NCBI RefSeq assembly: GCF_910589235.1
Contig: NC_060963.1
Coordinates: 7,787,001 to 7,851,000 of the forward strand
Reading direction: 5' to 3'
Length of the DNA stretch: 64,000 nt
Origin: Vespa crabro
Lineage: Eukaryota; Arthropoda; Insecta; Hymenoptera; Vespidae
Shown: positions 1-12,667 of the stretch, piece by piece
Layout: every line of letters starts with the position of its first letter
Numbering within the stretch: the first letter of the stretch is position 1
Made by a program: the position numbers and the translations under genes
The notes under the pieces: generated by a model
The model's database searches: none
Told to the model about the DNA's origin: nothing
The model's input: only the letters and a program-made list of their open reading frames with translations

Positions 1-116
1 CTTTCGCTGCATCCTTACAAACTTTATATTCCGATGGATTAGCGAAAGAAAGAAAAGAAAAGAAAAGAAAAGAAGAAAAAAATACAGCCGAACGTATATG
101 GCTGCCACACATCAAA

Positions 117-152
<36 letters not shown>

Positions 153-768
153 GCGAGTCTTTCTATCTATAAAACAATTGATGATATATCATCTCTTCTT
201 CTCGTAATCTTTCCATTGCTCTCAGAGCTTTCATTCTTACAATAATTTCGATTTTCGATTCCAGCGACGAAGAATTTTATCGAGGATCTTTTCAAACGAT
301 CTGTTCTCCATCTTTTTTCGAGGCGTTTGCTTTGTCTTTTCCTCAATCATCAACGCAAGCTCAAGCTAACGATTAACTGATAAACTCTTGGAAAAGCGAA
401 AGATCCAAGAAAAACGCGTATAATTTCTTCAATGTTGTATCTACATATTACTCTCTCTGATGTCCTGTAATATGCGTTTCCATGTGTTGTGTCTTGTATG
501 TTTGACGCGTTTTTCATTTTTCATGCGCAAATCACGTGTACCGGTGTCACGTTTGCTCATATCCTTTCTGTACCGTGTACAAAAGCCTCGCTAAATAAAC
601 ATCACACGACTCGAAACGTAAAAAATAATAATTTAACAAACAAACAAAAAATTAAAAAAAAAAGAGAGAATTACAAAAATCAGAATAAGAAAGATTCTAA
701 TAAACGAGCCGATTGACCAGGACAGATCCAACCACCAAGCGAACGATGGGACCCGATTTGGTCTTCAT
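1..768 (-). other. Sestrin 3' flank / probable 3' UTR
   Basis: This lies downstream of the Sestrin stop codon. It holds AAAAG repeats (45-75), an A-run of about 30 (119-149) and AT-rich sequence. I found no canonical AATAAA on the minus strand, so the polyadenylation site may lie beyond the left edge or use a variant signal. No other gene is seen. Confidence 0.5.
119..149. repeat. Poly(A) tract
   Basis: An uninterrupted run of about 30 A residues. Confidence 0.9.
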
Positions 769-855
769 TTAGGTCATATATCTCATCACAGCACGTAAAG
801 CATACAATAATTCTGCTTGCATGCGTGCTTCCAATATCATCAAGTTCACGTGCAC
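769..855 (-). CDS. Sesn: Sestrin last coding exon (C-terminus)
   Basis: This exon encodes VHVNLMILEARMQ through the terminal ALRAVMRYMT and then a TAA stop (769-771). That is the near-invariant Sestrin C-terminus, and it contributes residues 420-447. The acceptor is TCTTCAG just right of 855 (minus-strand reading). It joins in phase 0 to the HSEK end of the preceding exon across a 258-bp intron. Confidence 0.96.
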   Translation of the reverse strand: MHVNLMILEARMQAELLYALRAVMRYMT

Positions 856-3800
856 CTGAAGACAAAACAAAACAAAACATTAATAATATATGTGATATAA
901 TTAGAATTTACCTATAGTAATTTCGTATATTTGTCAAAGGAAAAAAAAAGCAAACAAGAAAAACTGTGTTCCCACGTAATAGGTAAAAATTTCTAGATAA
1001 TCTTCTTCTTCTTTTCATAAGAAGTGTCTTTTTTATTTCTTTATTTTTTTTCTTTGTTATTTTTCTTTGTTCCTTTCTGTTTTTTTTTTTTTTTTATTTT
1101 TTTTTAAACTTACCTTTTCACTATGCTTGAACTCCCTCATGACACGATCATAATCCTTCTTAGTAACGCGTTCCGGATAACAGACAGCGCTCTTGATAAA
1201 GGTCTTAAGACTTCGTTCGAGGAGTTGATTAACCTCATTGTAATCGTAGTCATCGTGTCTTATTCCGAACATACATTGGATGTAGTTCCATATTGCTCGT
1301 CTAAAACGAGATGTGTCAACCTTACTATGCGTACCCATAGTGTAATACGTCAGATTGTAAGTCGTCTTGAACTTGTCGTCTAGGAAATTGCCCACATCGT
1401 TGTAAAGTCGATTCACCAACGAGTAACCGTGGTCATCCCAGGAATAGTCTTGTACGCGGAAGGTCGGTATGTCGTTCAGTTGACCTCGCTAAAAATAGAA
1501 GAGAAAAGCTTTAAAGGATAGCCAAGATTTGTATACTCTATCTTATTATTGACTATGATCAGATCCGTTGAAAATAGAATAGACGAGATAATTCTTCTTC
1601 TTCTTCTTCTTTTTTGCCCTCATTTATTATTTTTTTCTTTTTTTAAGAGCAAAGAACCAATAACGAGAAGGAGCCATTTTATTGACTCATCTTCCTCTTT
1701 CTTTCCATCCCCGGAAGAATTAAACGATACGTGAACGTTATCGTCCTTTAAATATTCATCATTGCGCAAGTAAAAGGAACACGATTAAACCACCAAGAGA
1801 GATTTATGTATTCATAGTTAACAACCTTGGAATATTCTTCACTTTCTTTCTTTTCTTTTTTTTGTTTTTTTCTTTTCTTTAACATTCGATAGTTAAAAAA
1901 CTTGATAACGAAATTTGACGGAGCGTGACACGAATGTACAGTAGAATCGATAAAAAGTTATGACACGTTATATAATCGTTGAATAAACGTGATAATATAC
2001 CTTAGCAAAATCTTGATATATGAAGGTAGGATCGTCAATGAAGAGGCCGATGTCGGAATCAAGAATGCTGCTACTCCTTTGAGGTGCAGCTGCCAATTCG
2101 GCTGATTGCGTTTCGACCGTTTCAAATCTTTTCGATAATTCCTCTTGCGTTATTTGATAAGACTCGGATTTTTCGGAAAGCCGTTTCATTCGTTCCATTA
2201 AAGTTTCCACGCCGACCTCTTGTTCACCAACTATGCTAGGCGACGATGGCGGCGACGGTACGTTTTCTATGACAAAATATATGAAAAATTGTATAATCTC
2301 TCGAGTTATATCTTGAAGAAAAAAAAAAAAAAATCGATGTCCAAACTAACATACCAGTCTTGCCGTCGCCATTGGGTATTTCCTTGGGATTACTAGAAAG
2401 TTTTTCTTTGGCAGGTGGCACTTTATTGCTATTGTCTTGTATATTTTCCTTGTAATGATGGCCGGTTACGTTGTCCAATTCTTCGTTGATTCCACATGAG
2501 AAAACAAACGATGACAACGAATGAAAATGGGCCAAAAGGACTATCGCATGGACGACTTCGGCCAAGGACCAATTGTCCGCGCCTTTGGTCAGTTTCTAAA
2601 GAAATCAAATATAAAGGAATGTTATAAGAAATCAAATTTATAAAAATATTAATGAAAAAAAGAAAATATATATATATATATATACATATATAAACGTTAA
2701 ACGTTATCAATATTTAACAAAGTAATTATCAAGTACTTTCGAAAATAATATAACATTTACCTCTATGTGCGTTTTATTTAGAAGCCACGGCCTGTGAGCT
2801 AAGATTTTATTGATCTCATAGAGATCTTGAAGCTTCCGTGGGATCGATCTCAAACCTTGAAGCCACAAGGGGTCACCACCCTGAAGAAGAAACTCTCCCT
2901 TCTGCAGGTTTATCAGATAGCTGCACTGGTGCCTACCCGCGGCCTAAAATTATATGGAAACGTTAAATGTCTCTATTGAGTCGGGCACAATGTAGTAAAG
3001 TGATATCGTTGGCACGTTGAAAGAAAGAAATAAACAAAAAAAATAAAAAAAAAATAAAAAAAAAAGGAGAAAGAGAAAGAAAATAATACACGTATAGAAA
3101 AAATAATAGTAGTGAGGTGGAAAAGGAGGAGAAATCAGGGGTGCAAAAGGCGAAGGTGATACGAGCAACGTCAATGATACGTGCAAACAAGACACGTGTT
3201 TATGAGAACTCAACGGATCAATCGACTCTAGAAACACGATAAGCGATAAGAGATGACAGTAGCTATATATACATTTATATTTATATGCATATGTATGTGT
3301 ATGTGTGTTGCTTGAAAATATATCTACAAATACATCGGCGATATAAAGATATAGATGTATATATATATACAGTCACTCATAGAAATAGTTTGACACTCTT
3401 TAGAATTGATTAACTTTTTCACGATTTAAGTAGATATAGATATAGTAGATATTGAGTAGAGATTATCGTGTTACATGAAGTACGTCTCCAAGTAAAAAAG
3501 AAAAAAAATTTGTTTATATTGTAACAATGATAATAAGATAAGTATTATTTTTTTTCTTTTTGTTTTTAAAAGATAAAAGTTTTACGATATAATAGCGATT
3601 TTATAGATCTTTAAATAAATATAATTCGTCGTAATAAGATCGGCCAGTTTTTATGATATTTATACAATACACTACTTTCTTTATATCTCCTCAAAGATTT
3701 AAAGAACACTGTGGCCTAATCCGATAATATTCGATATCACAAAGCGTCTGAATATTTCCATGACTCATCTCGTAAATTGTAACCTCGCGCATAGCGTCGC

Positions 3801-4026
3801 ATAGACTGCTAAAGTAATAAAAATAATTCGATATCAAGAAATATCGATAATATTAATTTCGTTTTATTATCGGTGAGTACGTGCAACAGTAATGACAATA
3901 GGGGTCAGTATGTCAAATTGTTTTCGAAAAGAAAAAAAAAATATTTCGATATGATGCTTGATAGAATTAAAATACAAGATAATTTTTCGAAAAAAAAAAA
4001 CAATAATTAATTCAGATTACATATAA

Positions 4027-4077
<51 letters not shown>

Positions 4078-7000
4078 ATATATATATATATGAATACATT
4101 ATAATTATTATAGTATATATATAGGTGTATGTGTGTGTGTGGGTGTACGTATAAATTTATATACATATAGATATATATAAAAACTTTTCCGTCAACAAGA
4201 GAAAAGTTCCTTTAAACGATAAACTCGTTGGAAAGGCAATGAAGAGACTAAAGTTCGATAACTTTTATCCGCAAAAGTTAGCGAAGCTCACGCTTCGACG
4301 ATCAAAATGCAGGCAATTGAGCGATGTATTTTCTCAACGAAGATCTTAATATGAAAATGAAAGAGATAGAAAGAAACGACGATTGCCGAAGTGAGATAGA
4401 ACCACGGAATCGAATGTTTACCGGCGAGCAAGGTGTTTTTCAGATATCTTATCGCTTATCGTCTCTTTCCGTCTACTTCCCCTTTACCCCTTCTTTCTTC
4501 TACGAGATAAAGTGTTTTTCAGTCGATCATTCTAATCTATTTTCATGCACGTTTATTTTCTACTTTCCTTTTCTCTCTTTTTCTTCATTCATAATCGTCA
4601 ATAAATTAATTTCGATCGAATCTCGATATTACACGTGTATTCGAATTCGTTACCAGTATGTATGTTTTAAATATTGACGTTAATTCATTCATTTGGACTT
4701 GTGTAATCGGATGAATTAAAACGATTTCATTCGATTCGTATCGTTTCGTTATAAAGAAAAGAGTAAAGTACAATGTCTATGTGCCAAAGCAATGAACTTC
4801 GCGACAAGAGACAACGGTAGAGGACTAAAATTATGCTTTTATCGTTATCTTGAAGAACGGAAATTCCATTGTCATTTAGTACGTAAGTAATCTAACTTTA
4901 ACGTAAATTTGATGAAAACTAAAAAGGACAAAGGGATTTAATTTCGATCGAACGTATTTATTTCAAGAAAGATGTCCATTAAATTCTCATCTAAAAGCTT
5001 TTACTTTCGTTTTCAGATCGTTCTTCGTTTCTCCTTTCTCATTTCTCGTTACTCTTATTAATCGCTAAAAGTAGGCCTCCTATTGGCGAAGAAAACATAG
5101 ATTATTTTTTACCCTAACAAATCGTTTGAACCTAATCTTTACGACGCGAAGAACAGCACATATTATGAAACTACCGTTGCATTTACTCGGATTTCTTGAT
5201 AACCTTTGACAAAGACGAGATTGATAATAGCTCATCTAGCAAGTATTATATCAACGGAATTAAAAGGGGAAAACAAAATTAAAACAAAAATAAAAAAGAG
5301 ACACCACACGAATTCTCGTATTAATTGGTTCGAGTAAACAATTTTTTGGGCAAGAAAATCCTCCGAGAGTTATCACTGAAATATTTCTCAATTTGCTAAA
5401 AAGATGAAATGACCCCCCCTTTCGAAGAAATAAAAAAGGAAAAAACTGCTCAATTACGTAAGTATTTTGTTCGTTATCTTTGTCGTATCAACGTTAACGC
5501 GTATTTTCTTCGTCGATCACACACGCCTGCTTACGATTCACGTTGATAGGAAATGATCGAAATAAAAAAACAGCAATGACAATAATAATAATAATAAAAG
5601 AGAAAAAAAACGAAAATGAAATGAAAAAATTATTTACTCACCATAATGGCTATGAGATGTCTGTAATCGTAAGGAAGCGGTCCATCACCCCTAAGGATGA
5701 AATTTTGAGTTCGAAGGAAGTGGTCTAAATACAAGGGATGCGATGACATTACCCTGGAGACATGGTCCAATCTGTTGTTCTGAAGGAAAGCATCCATCAA
5801 CAATATGCGTGTCTGTGAACGAAAAGAAAAGAAAAAATAAACGTATAGTTCTATGAAATAATTGATTAATATAAAATAAAAAAAGCCGAAAATATCGGAA
5901 ATCTAACGGATAGAAATCTCAAGTAAACGTTCGATGACTTAACGGTAAATACTTGTTTTTGATATCGTTGAAAATATTAATTAGTTTTCGCGTGGTAGAC
6001 CGCTCGGTTTTGATAGCCAGATATAACTCGAACATCTCGATTTATTGAAAAAAACTCGTTGTTATCGTCGATTCAATGGGAGATCAATCTATCGAAAAGC
6101 ACTCGAGATGACTATTAAAAGTAGACGGAATCACTTTTGCTTTGTTGTAAAAAAAAAAAGGAAGAAAAAAAAGAACCGGAAAGAACAAAAAAAAGGAGCT
6201 GGAAAATAGATGCAGTATACTGAGAGACGCGTTTTTTTTGGGATGATGATGAATTGCATCATCCTCTTGTTTTGTTCGTTTCGCTCGACGAAAACGACGG
6301 AAGGAGGTTTCCGGGTCAATTCTCTCTCTTTCACTCTCTTTATTTCTCTTTCTTTTTCTCTCGTAATCGGTTGTTTGTCTTGCGTCATCTGCCAAACGAA
6401 CGAGCGAAGTTTTTACGTAGTTATAAAAATTTTTTTATTGTCGATGTGACGCCTAAAAAAAAATTATAAAATCTAATAATATCGTGCACGTTGATAATAT
6501 ATAGAAGAAAACTTTTATTTTGTTTTTATCGTAATATTTATAAATAAGTCACGGATCGGAGTGTGTAGACGAGTAATACGTTGTCAACGATCACGTGCCG
6601 TTCATTCAAACAATTACATATTCGTGGGGGTCCTTTAGATCGGCGCAGTTAATTGTTCAATTAGTTTAACTGGCCATTTAGAGATATTATCAAAGATAAT
6701 CTAAGAGAGAATGAGAAATCGTACGGATAGTTTAACGTGGCCGTGACCGACACGAGTATGACCTTGTAACAGGTTGCCAACCCTGCATCGTCGCACGTGG
6801 AATCGAACGCAAAAGGCACTTCTCGTTGCTTGGCGCCAACTTTCTCCGGCCACGACGAAACAACACAACGAATCCCGAGTTGTGACGCAAACCGGTAGGT
6901 TAGACGAGAGAGCGTTGGCGATCGAACCATTTATCTTGATCTAACGAGATAATAATCATCTAAATATCGACCTATAAAAAGATTTTACCTGTTCTTTTTT

Positions 7001-9241
7001 TTCCAAATCTTAAACACCGAACAAATATAAAATATAAATTTACGAATGTTAGGAAGGGAAAAGAAAATGAAAAAAAAGAACTGGAACGATGAATGAACGA
7101 CAGGGAAAGCGAAAGAGAACTATTCTCCGTAAGTCGATCGATTGTGAAGAAGAAAAGAAAAGTAAAAGAGAGAGAGAAAGAGAGAGGAACTCGATGGCAC
7201 GGATTTGACTGCGAAGACAGGTGTTACTGAATTAACTCTTGGAGGCGACTTGGCTGCATCTTCGGAAAAGCTCGCCAGCAAAGTACCGTCCTTCCGAGAA
7301 GCGTCTTTCCTTTGGCAACATCTCTTGGCACGAAGCCCGCGCGTGTGGCACATTACTTTTTCTCTCTCCCTTATACGTTTCGCACGCACTCGCGTACTTT
7401 CCGACGCACGCGTTTCTCCTACCACCATCACCATCACACCTCCTCCTTCTCCTCTACCTCTATCTCCACCTCCACCAAAACTCGTCCAAAACTACCGTAC
7501 AAGAATAACTTTCGAACGGGAGTCGTAACTTCGGGAACGATCACTCAACGAGCTTCTCCTTTCTTTTCGAAATCCTAACCATCCTAACGATAAGAGATCT
7601 TCGGGGAAAAGGACCACCCCAATGTGTTTCGATTTTTGTTCTTTTTTGTTTTTTCCTTTTTTTTCTCTTTTTTGTTTTTTTATTTATTCTTTTTTTTTAT
7701 TTTTTTTTTTTTATTTTTTTTTTTTTGTTCCATTTGACTTCATCGATAATTCTGATAAAGATATAGAGATTTAAAGGAAGAGTTTTAAGTGAGTTACATT
7801 TAAAGACTTAACATATCCTCGAAGATATATCCTAAAAAGCTTTTTAGGTATCAATCCATTTACCAAAGATCCGATCTTAAAGGATCATTTCTCTCTTTCG
7901 AGTTTTCCATCTTCTTCAAGAAAATTAACGATCTTCTTTCTTCTTTTTTTTTCCTTTTTCTTTTTCTTTCGTAATCGAAAAACTCTTGTTTGTCGTATAC
8001 TATACGTATAAATACATTGACCTCGGAACATACGATTATCTCTTGTCGTTTCGTTCGATAAATATTTTCGATCTCTCTCGTCGAAAATTTCTTTTGAGGT
8101 ATTTACGAAAGCGCGTATGCTTATGGAATCGTATGGAAGATCTTTATCCGTATTAACAGGATAAAACGAACCAAAATTTATTCTTTCGTAACGAATCCCA
8201 AATCGAAATTAATTTTATTCATAAATAAGATTATCGTCTTTGTTTCAATTCGGATTATATAAATTGACGTTTTAATCCAACCGATTTTTTCTTTTTTTTT
8301 CGATTTATTCGACTTTGAATATGATACAAATAGAATCGATATCTATCATACATATTTGTTTAGATCGAAAGAAATCGATTCGAACGTTAATCTATACAAG
8401 TACAATAATAATCAAGTGCCGATAAAAATCTTATCGATCAACGTCCTTAGATTTCTATTAAAGACGGTAGAATGTCTCGTGGAATGGAAAGAGAAACTTG
8501 TTCCATTAGAATGAATTAATTCATTTAATTGATTTCAAATAAATAATGTCATAAACACGTATGTCTATTGTACATAAATAAATACATTATCAACATCTTC
8601 CACATTAGAAATTAGAATTAAATTTACGTTAAAATTTGCATAAAATAAAAACACGAATATTTTCTCTCGATATCGTAAATATAGAAAAAATAAAGAAAAA
8701 GAAAAAAAAAAGAGAGAAAAAAAAGAAAGAAAAAGGTATCCATTATAAAGATCCGATTCAAACGGGAATCTAATCGAGAACTTGATTTAAAAATACTGAT
8801 AAACCGTAAATCGGTTCTTTCTAACGTGTGCGTGTCGTACATTTTCGATCCATAGGAGTCGTTGCGTTGGCCGACCTAAATGTGGACCTTCCTCGAGGCA
8901 ACGATATTTAAGGGTCGTTCCAAAGAATCATAGTTGTTACGAAGAAAACCATTAGTGAAGAAAAAAGAAAAAAGAAGAGAAAGAGAATTTTAGAATTTCT
9001 ACAACGTACGTCGAGTAATATAAAAATGTAACAAATAAAAATTAAAATATAACAATCTCTTTAATTCAAAGAGATAAACATATTATCACGACAGTAAAAA
9101 AAAGGCCTATTATAATCTTTTTGACTTATCCTATCAACGACAAATTATCAAAGAACTTGGTTCGTTAGATAACAACCATATTTACTCCGTCAAAATATAT
9201 CGATCTTTATGGGCTTTAACGAGGAAGACAAATCCATTAAT

Positions 9242-9307
<66 letters not shown>

Positions 9308-10714
9308 AGATCGGAGTAAAAGAATACGATAGCTAGCTGATTAGCATTAGCTGTAGAAAACATCTTGCTTTAACAATACATAAGAATATCGTTATAATAA
9401 GGTCTTATGATGATTCTACCAAGTCGTTATTACGGACAGCTGGGTGTGCCCGCATATGTCTTAGGAAGAGAAACGCCGAGAGGAACGGAGGATATCGAAA
9501 TGTCAAACGCAACAACGTTTGCTGTGTCTTCTGTAACTAGCTAGAGGGAACGACGACGACGACGACGACGAACATCGAAATAACGTTTACTCCAAAGACC
9601 CAGACGACGTATTGCATAATGTTTCATATTATGCCAATAAGAAAGTTTTGTTGAATATACGAAAATGTTATTTATGTATATATACACACACATATAGGTA
9701 CTTACATATGCGTAAAAGTAAATATATTCATTCAAAGAAAAATAATAAAAATGAATGAATGTTAATATATATATATATACATATACATATACATATATGA
9801 AACAAAAATAAAATAGAAAATAAGAAACTAGTGAAGTTAGAACACCAACAATAACAATATCAACATCAGAACATCAACAACAACAATAGTAGCCGTGTTT
9901 TATATAAAACGTGAAAGGTGAGAGGAAAAGAAATAGAAGAGAGAAGGATAAAAGCTAAAGCATTGAGAACAAAGAAAACTCGTGAGTTCAATGCTCCCTT
10001 TCTTATCAGTGGATGATGGCACTGTTAGAGCTAGGCCAAGCGAGACTACCGACATCGGATTGGTCCGTTCGACGTCGTTGTCAGCATATCGATTGGCTGT
10101 ACGCCACGTGACAAAGAAAACCGTACCTATCCCCACTATCCAATCTTCCGTCTCTGATGCTTTCACGATTATCTCAACTTCTCTCCTCTCTCTCTCTCTT
10201 TCTCTCTCATTTTTTCTCTACATTACTTTCTTCCTTCCACAGCTGAACATGTCCAAACGCGTTAGAACGAGTATCTACACGTTCACTAACAGTGCGTGTC
10301 TTTATGTTCTCTCTCATTCTCGTATTTTCTGTCCCAGTGACCAACTCCGAGAACAGATTCTACGCGCTTTGAATTTTCGATATGCTGCAAATTCGAAGAT
10401 ACCGACCAAAAAAGAAACATAAAAAAAAACATGCAAAGAAAAAAAAAAAAAGATAAGGATGTGATTGATCGCATGCTATCTAGATTTACATTATGTAACT
10501 ATTACGAGGAATCAAATTAGTTTAGAAAAAGATTTAAAAGAGAAAAGGTATACATAAAAAAAAAGAAGAAAAAAAAGAAAAAAAAAGAAGACGGAGAAAC
10601 ATTCTGACTTGCGTATTGTTCATTCAGAAAAGAATTTTATGTCGTTTTACCGGTGGCACACAAAAAAGGCAACTGGAGGGTGTCAAGACAAGGAACCTGT
10701 AAAGACAAACTATA

Positions 10715-10793
<79 letters not shown>

Positions 10794-12002
10794 ACGCGTA
10801 CGTGCCTCGGCCATTCGAGGTCCTTCGAGAAGCGAAGGCGGCCTATGACCGCACGTAAACAACATTGGAAACCAGAACTCAGATCTTTAGAACCGGTTTT
10901 GCCTTGGAAAACAATTTTACGACCTACAGAGAGATCTCGACATAAAGAACAGAGAGAAAGAGTAGAAAGAGAAAGAGAGAGAGAGAGAGGAAGAAAGAGA
11001 GAAAAAATAAGGGAGGGAACTACTAGTGGGAGGGAATGAGGGACTCCAAAGTAACATATTCTTCGGTTGATAAATCTTTCGAAGATGCGTATATTCTCTT
11101 CTTTCTCTTCTCCTCTCACTCCTTCTTCACCTTCCTTTAACTCTCCCTCATCGGTCGTGAACGTATAAGAAAACGACAAACCAACGTTTGAGGAAGAAAC
11201 GAACAAAAAAGGAATAAGAAACTAAAAATGAAATAAAAAAAAAGAGAGAAAGAGAAGCAAACTTTACTTTATCCGGTAATCTCGAGTAAAAAGGCTAAAT
11301 GTCAAAGATAAAGAATGAATTCCGGATTCATGAATGAGAGAATAGAAATATGTAACTCTGTTGAACCGTTGCAAGCGGAAATAAATTGAGTTCGAGAAAG
11401 AAAGCAACTTCATTCTTCAAAATCTGATCAAAGAAAAATGATACAATGTTATTTCAATAAAGCTCATATACATACATATTCATATAATAATACGAAATAA
11501 ATGTTTAAGAGATTTAATTTTCACAAAAAGCAAAAAAAAAATAAGTTGAAGATTTTTAGATACTCGAGAGTTCGTCGTCGAAACATAAACTTAATAATAA
11601 ACATCACGATATATAATAAAATGATGTTTATAGGGGATATAAAAATTCTTCGATATATTTATGATCAGTATCGATGGCTCTGATTTTACGAAATATTCAC
11701 ATGTAGAAGCTAATAATAAAATCCTTTATGATGTTAAAACGATCTATGATCATAACTGGTTAACGATCTCGTGTGATATTTGTGTAGATATTTGTGTATA
11801 TATTAGCTTGGAATTTGACAAAAGTATATAGAAAGTGGGTCACAAGGAAAGCGCATCGAAGAGAAACGCGATGATTATTTTCGATAAGTAAGAAGAAAAA
11901 AAAAGAAAAAAGAAAAGAAAAAAAGAAAAAAGAGAAGAAAAAAAGAACTTTTCTCTTTTGAATTAATGACGCGAGACGAGAAGATACTAACGTACACGAG
12001 CA

Positions 12003-12046
<44 letters not shown>

Positions 12047-12073
12047 TATATATATACTGTGTTATATATATGT

Positions 12074-12122
<49 letters not shown>

Positions 12123-12631
12123 CATATATATCAGACTTTAATATGCATATACATATGCATATACATAGTATGTATATGTAAGTAAAGAAAATAGATAACG
12201 TTCGCGAGGTCAGAATGTTTTTACGATTATATGTGACGAAAGATCACTCGTTCTGTGTAAATGTAAACGATACATTGCCCCTTTCTCCGTTGAATGTTAG
12301 AAGCTAGAGAGAGAAAGAAAAAGAGAAAGAGAGTGACAGAAAGAGAGAGAGAGAGAAGAGATATAAAAACGAGTGTCTCTCCCTCTCTTTTTCTCTCACT
12401 GTATCTCTCTCGTTCTTGACATAAGTTAACAAGTAAACACGAAGGATAACGATACAACAGTAGCATCTGTCGATTTCGAAGGCTGTACGTAAAAGTACTC
12501 GAAGAAAGAAGAGAGGGAAAAGGTGACGAATCTGATGCAACTCGACTTCTTTCGACCCTTTTCAGTTTTTCTTTGTTCTCGCCCTAATACGACGTCCTCG
12601 TCGTCGTCCTCATGTCGTCATCATGTAGTTT

Positions 12632-12667
<36 letters not shown>

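Larger units (their letters stand above)
2944..5641. other. Sestrin intron, 2.7 kb
   Basis: This stretch contains an A-rich tract (3030-3090), a possible Tc1/mariner relic (3370-3930), an interrupted (AT)n array (4030-4091) and otherwise unremarkable AT-rich DNA. The open frames are low-complexity Phe/Leu/Ser runs and I call none as genes. Confidence 0.8.

Noticed and set aside
6661..6930. 89-codon minus-strand frame in a CpG-richer patch
   Set aside because: Composition is mixed, but there is no Sestrin motif, no usable donor in phase and no family recognised. Treated as a regulatory patch.
7120..7578. Overlapping frames on both strands around 7.2-7.5 kb
   Set aside because: All are open because of local base composition; no consistent codon bias and no splice sites that join to Sestrin exons.
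9982..10422. 146-codon plus-strand open frame
   Set aside because: It has no ATG until inside the frame, contains a Ser-Leu run from a CT repeat and shows no family motif. The overlapping minus strand is also open, as expected from local composition.
10637..11206. 189-codon minus-strand open frame
   Set aside because: It runs through the (TA)n/(TGTA)n and (GA)n arrays, giving Tyr-Ile and Ser-Leu runs; no domain, no splice support.
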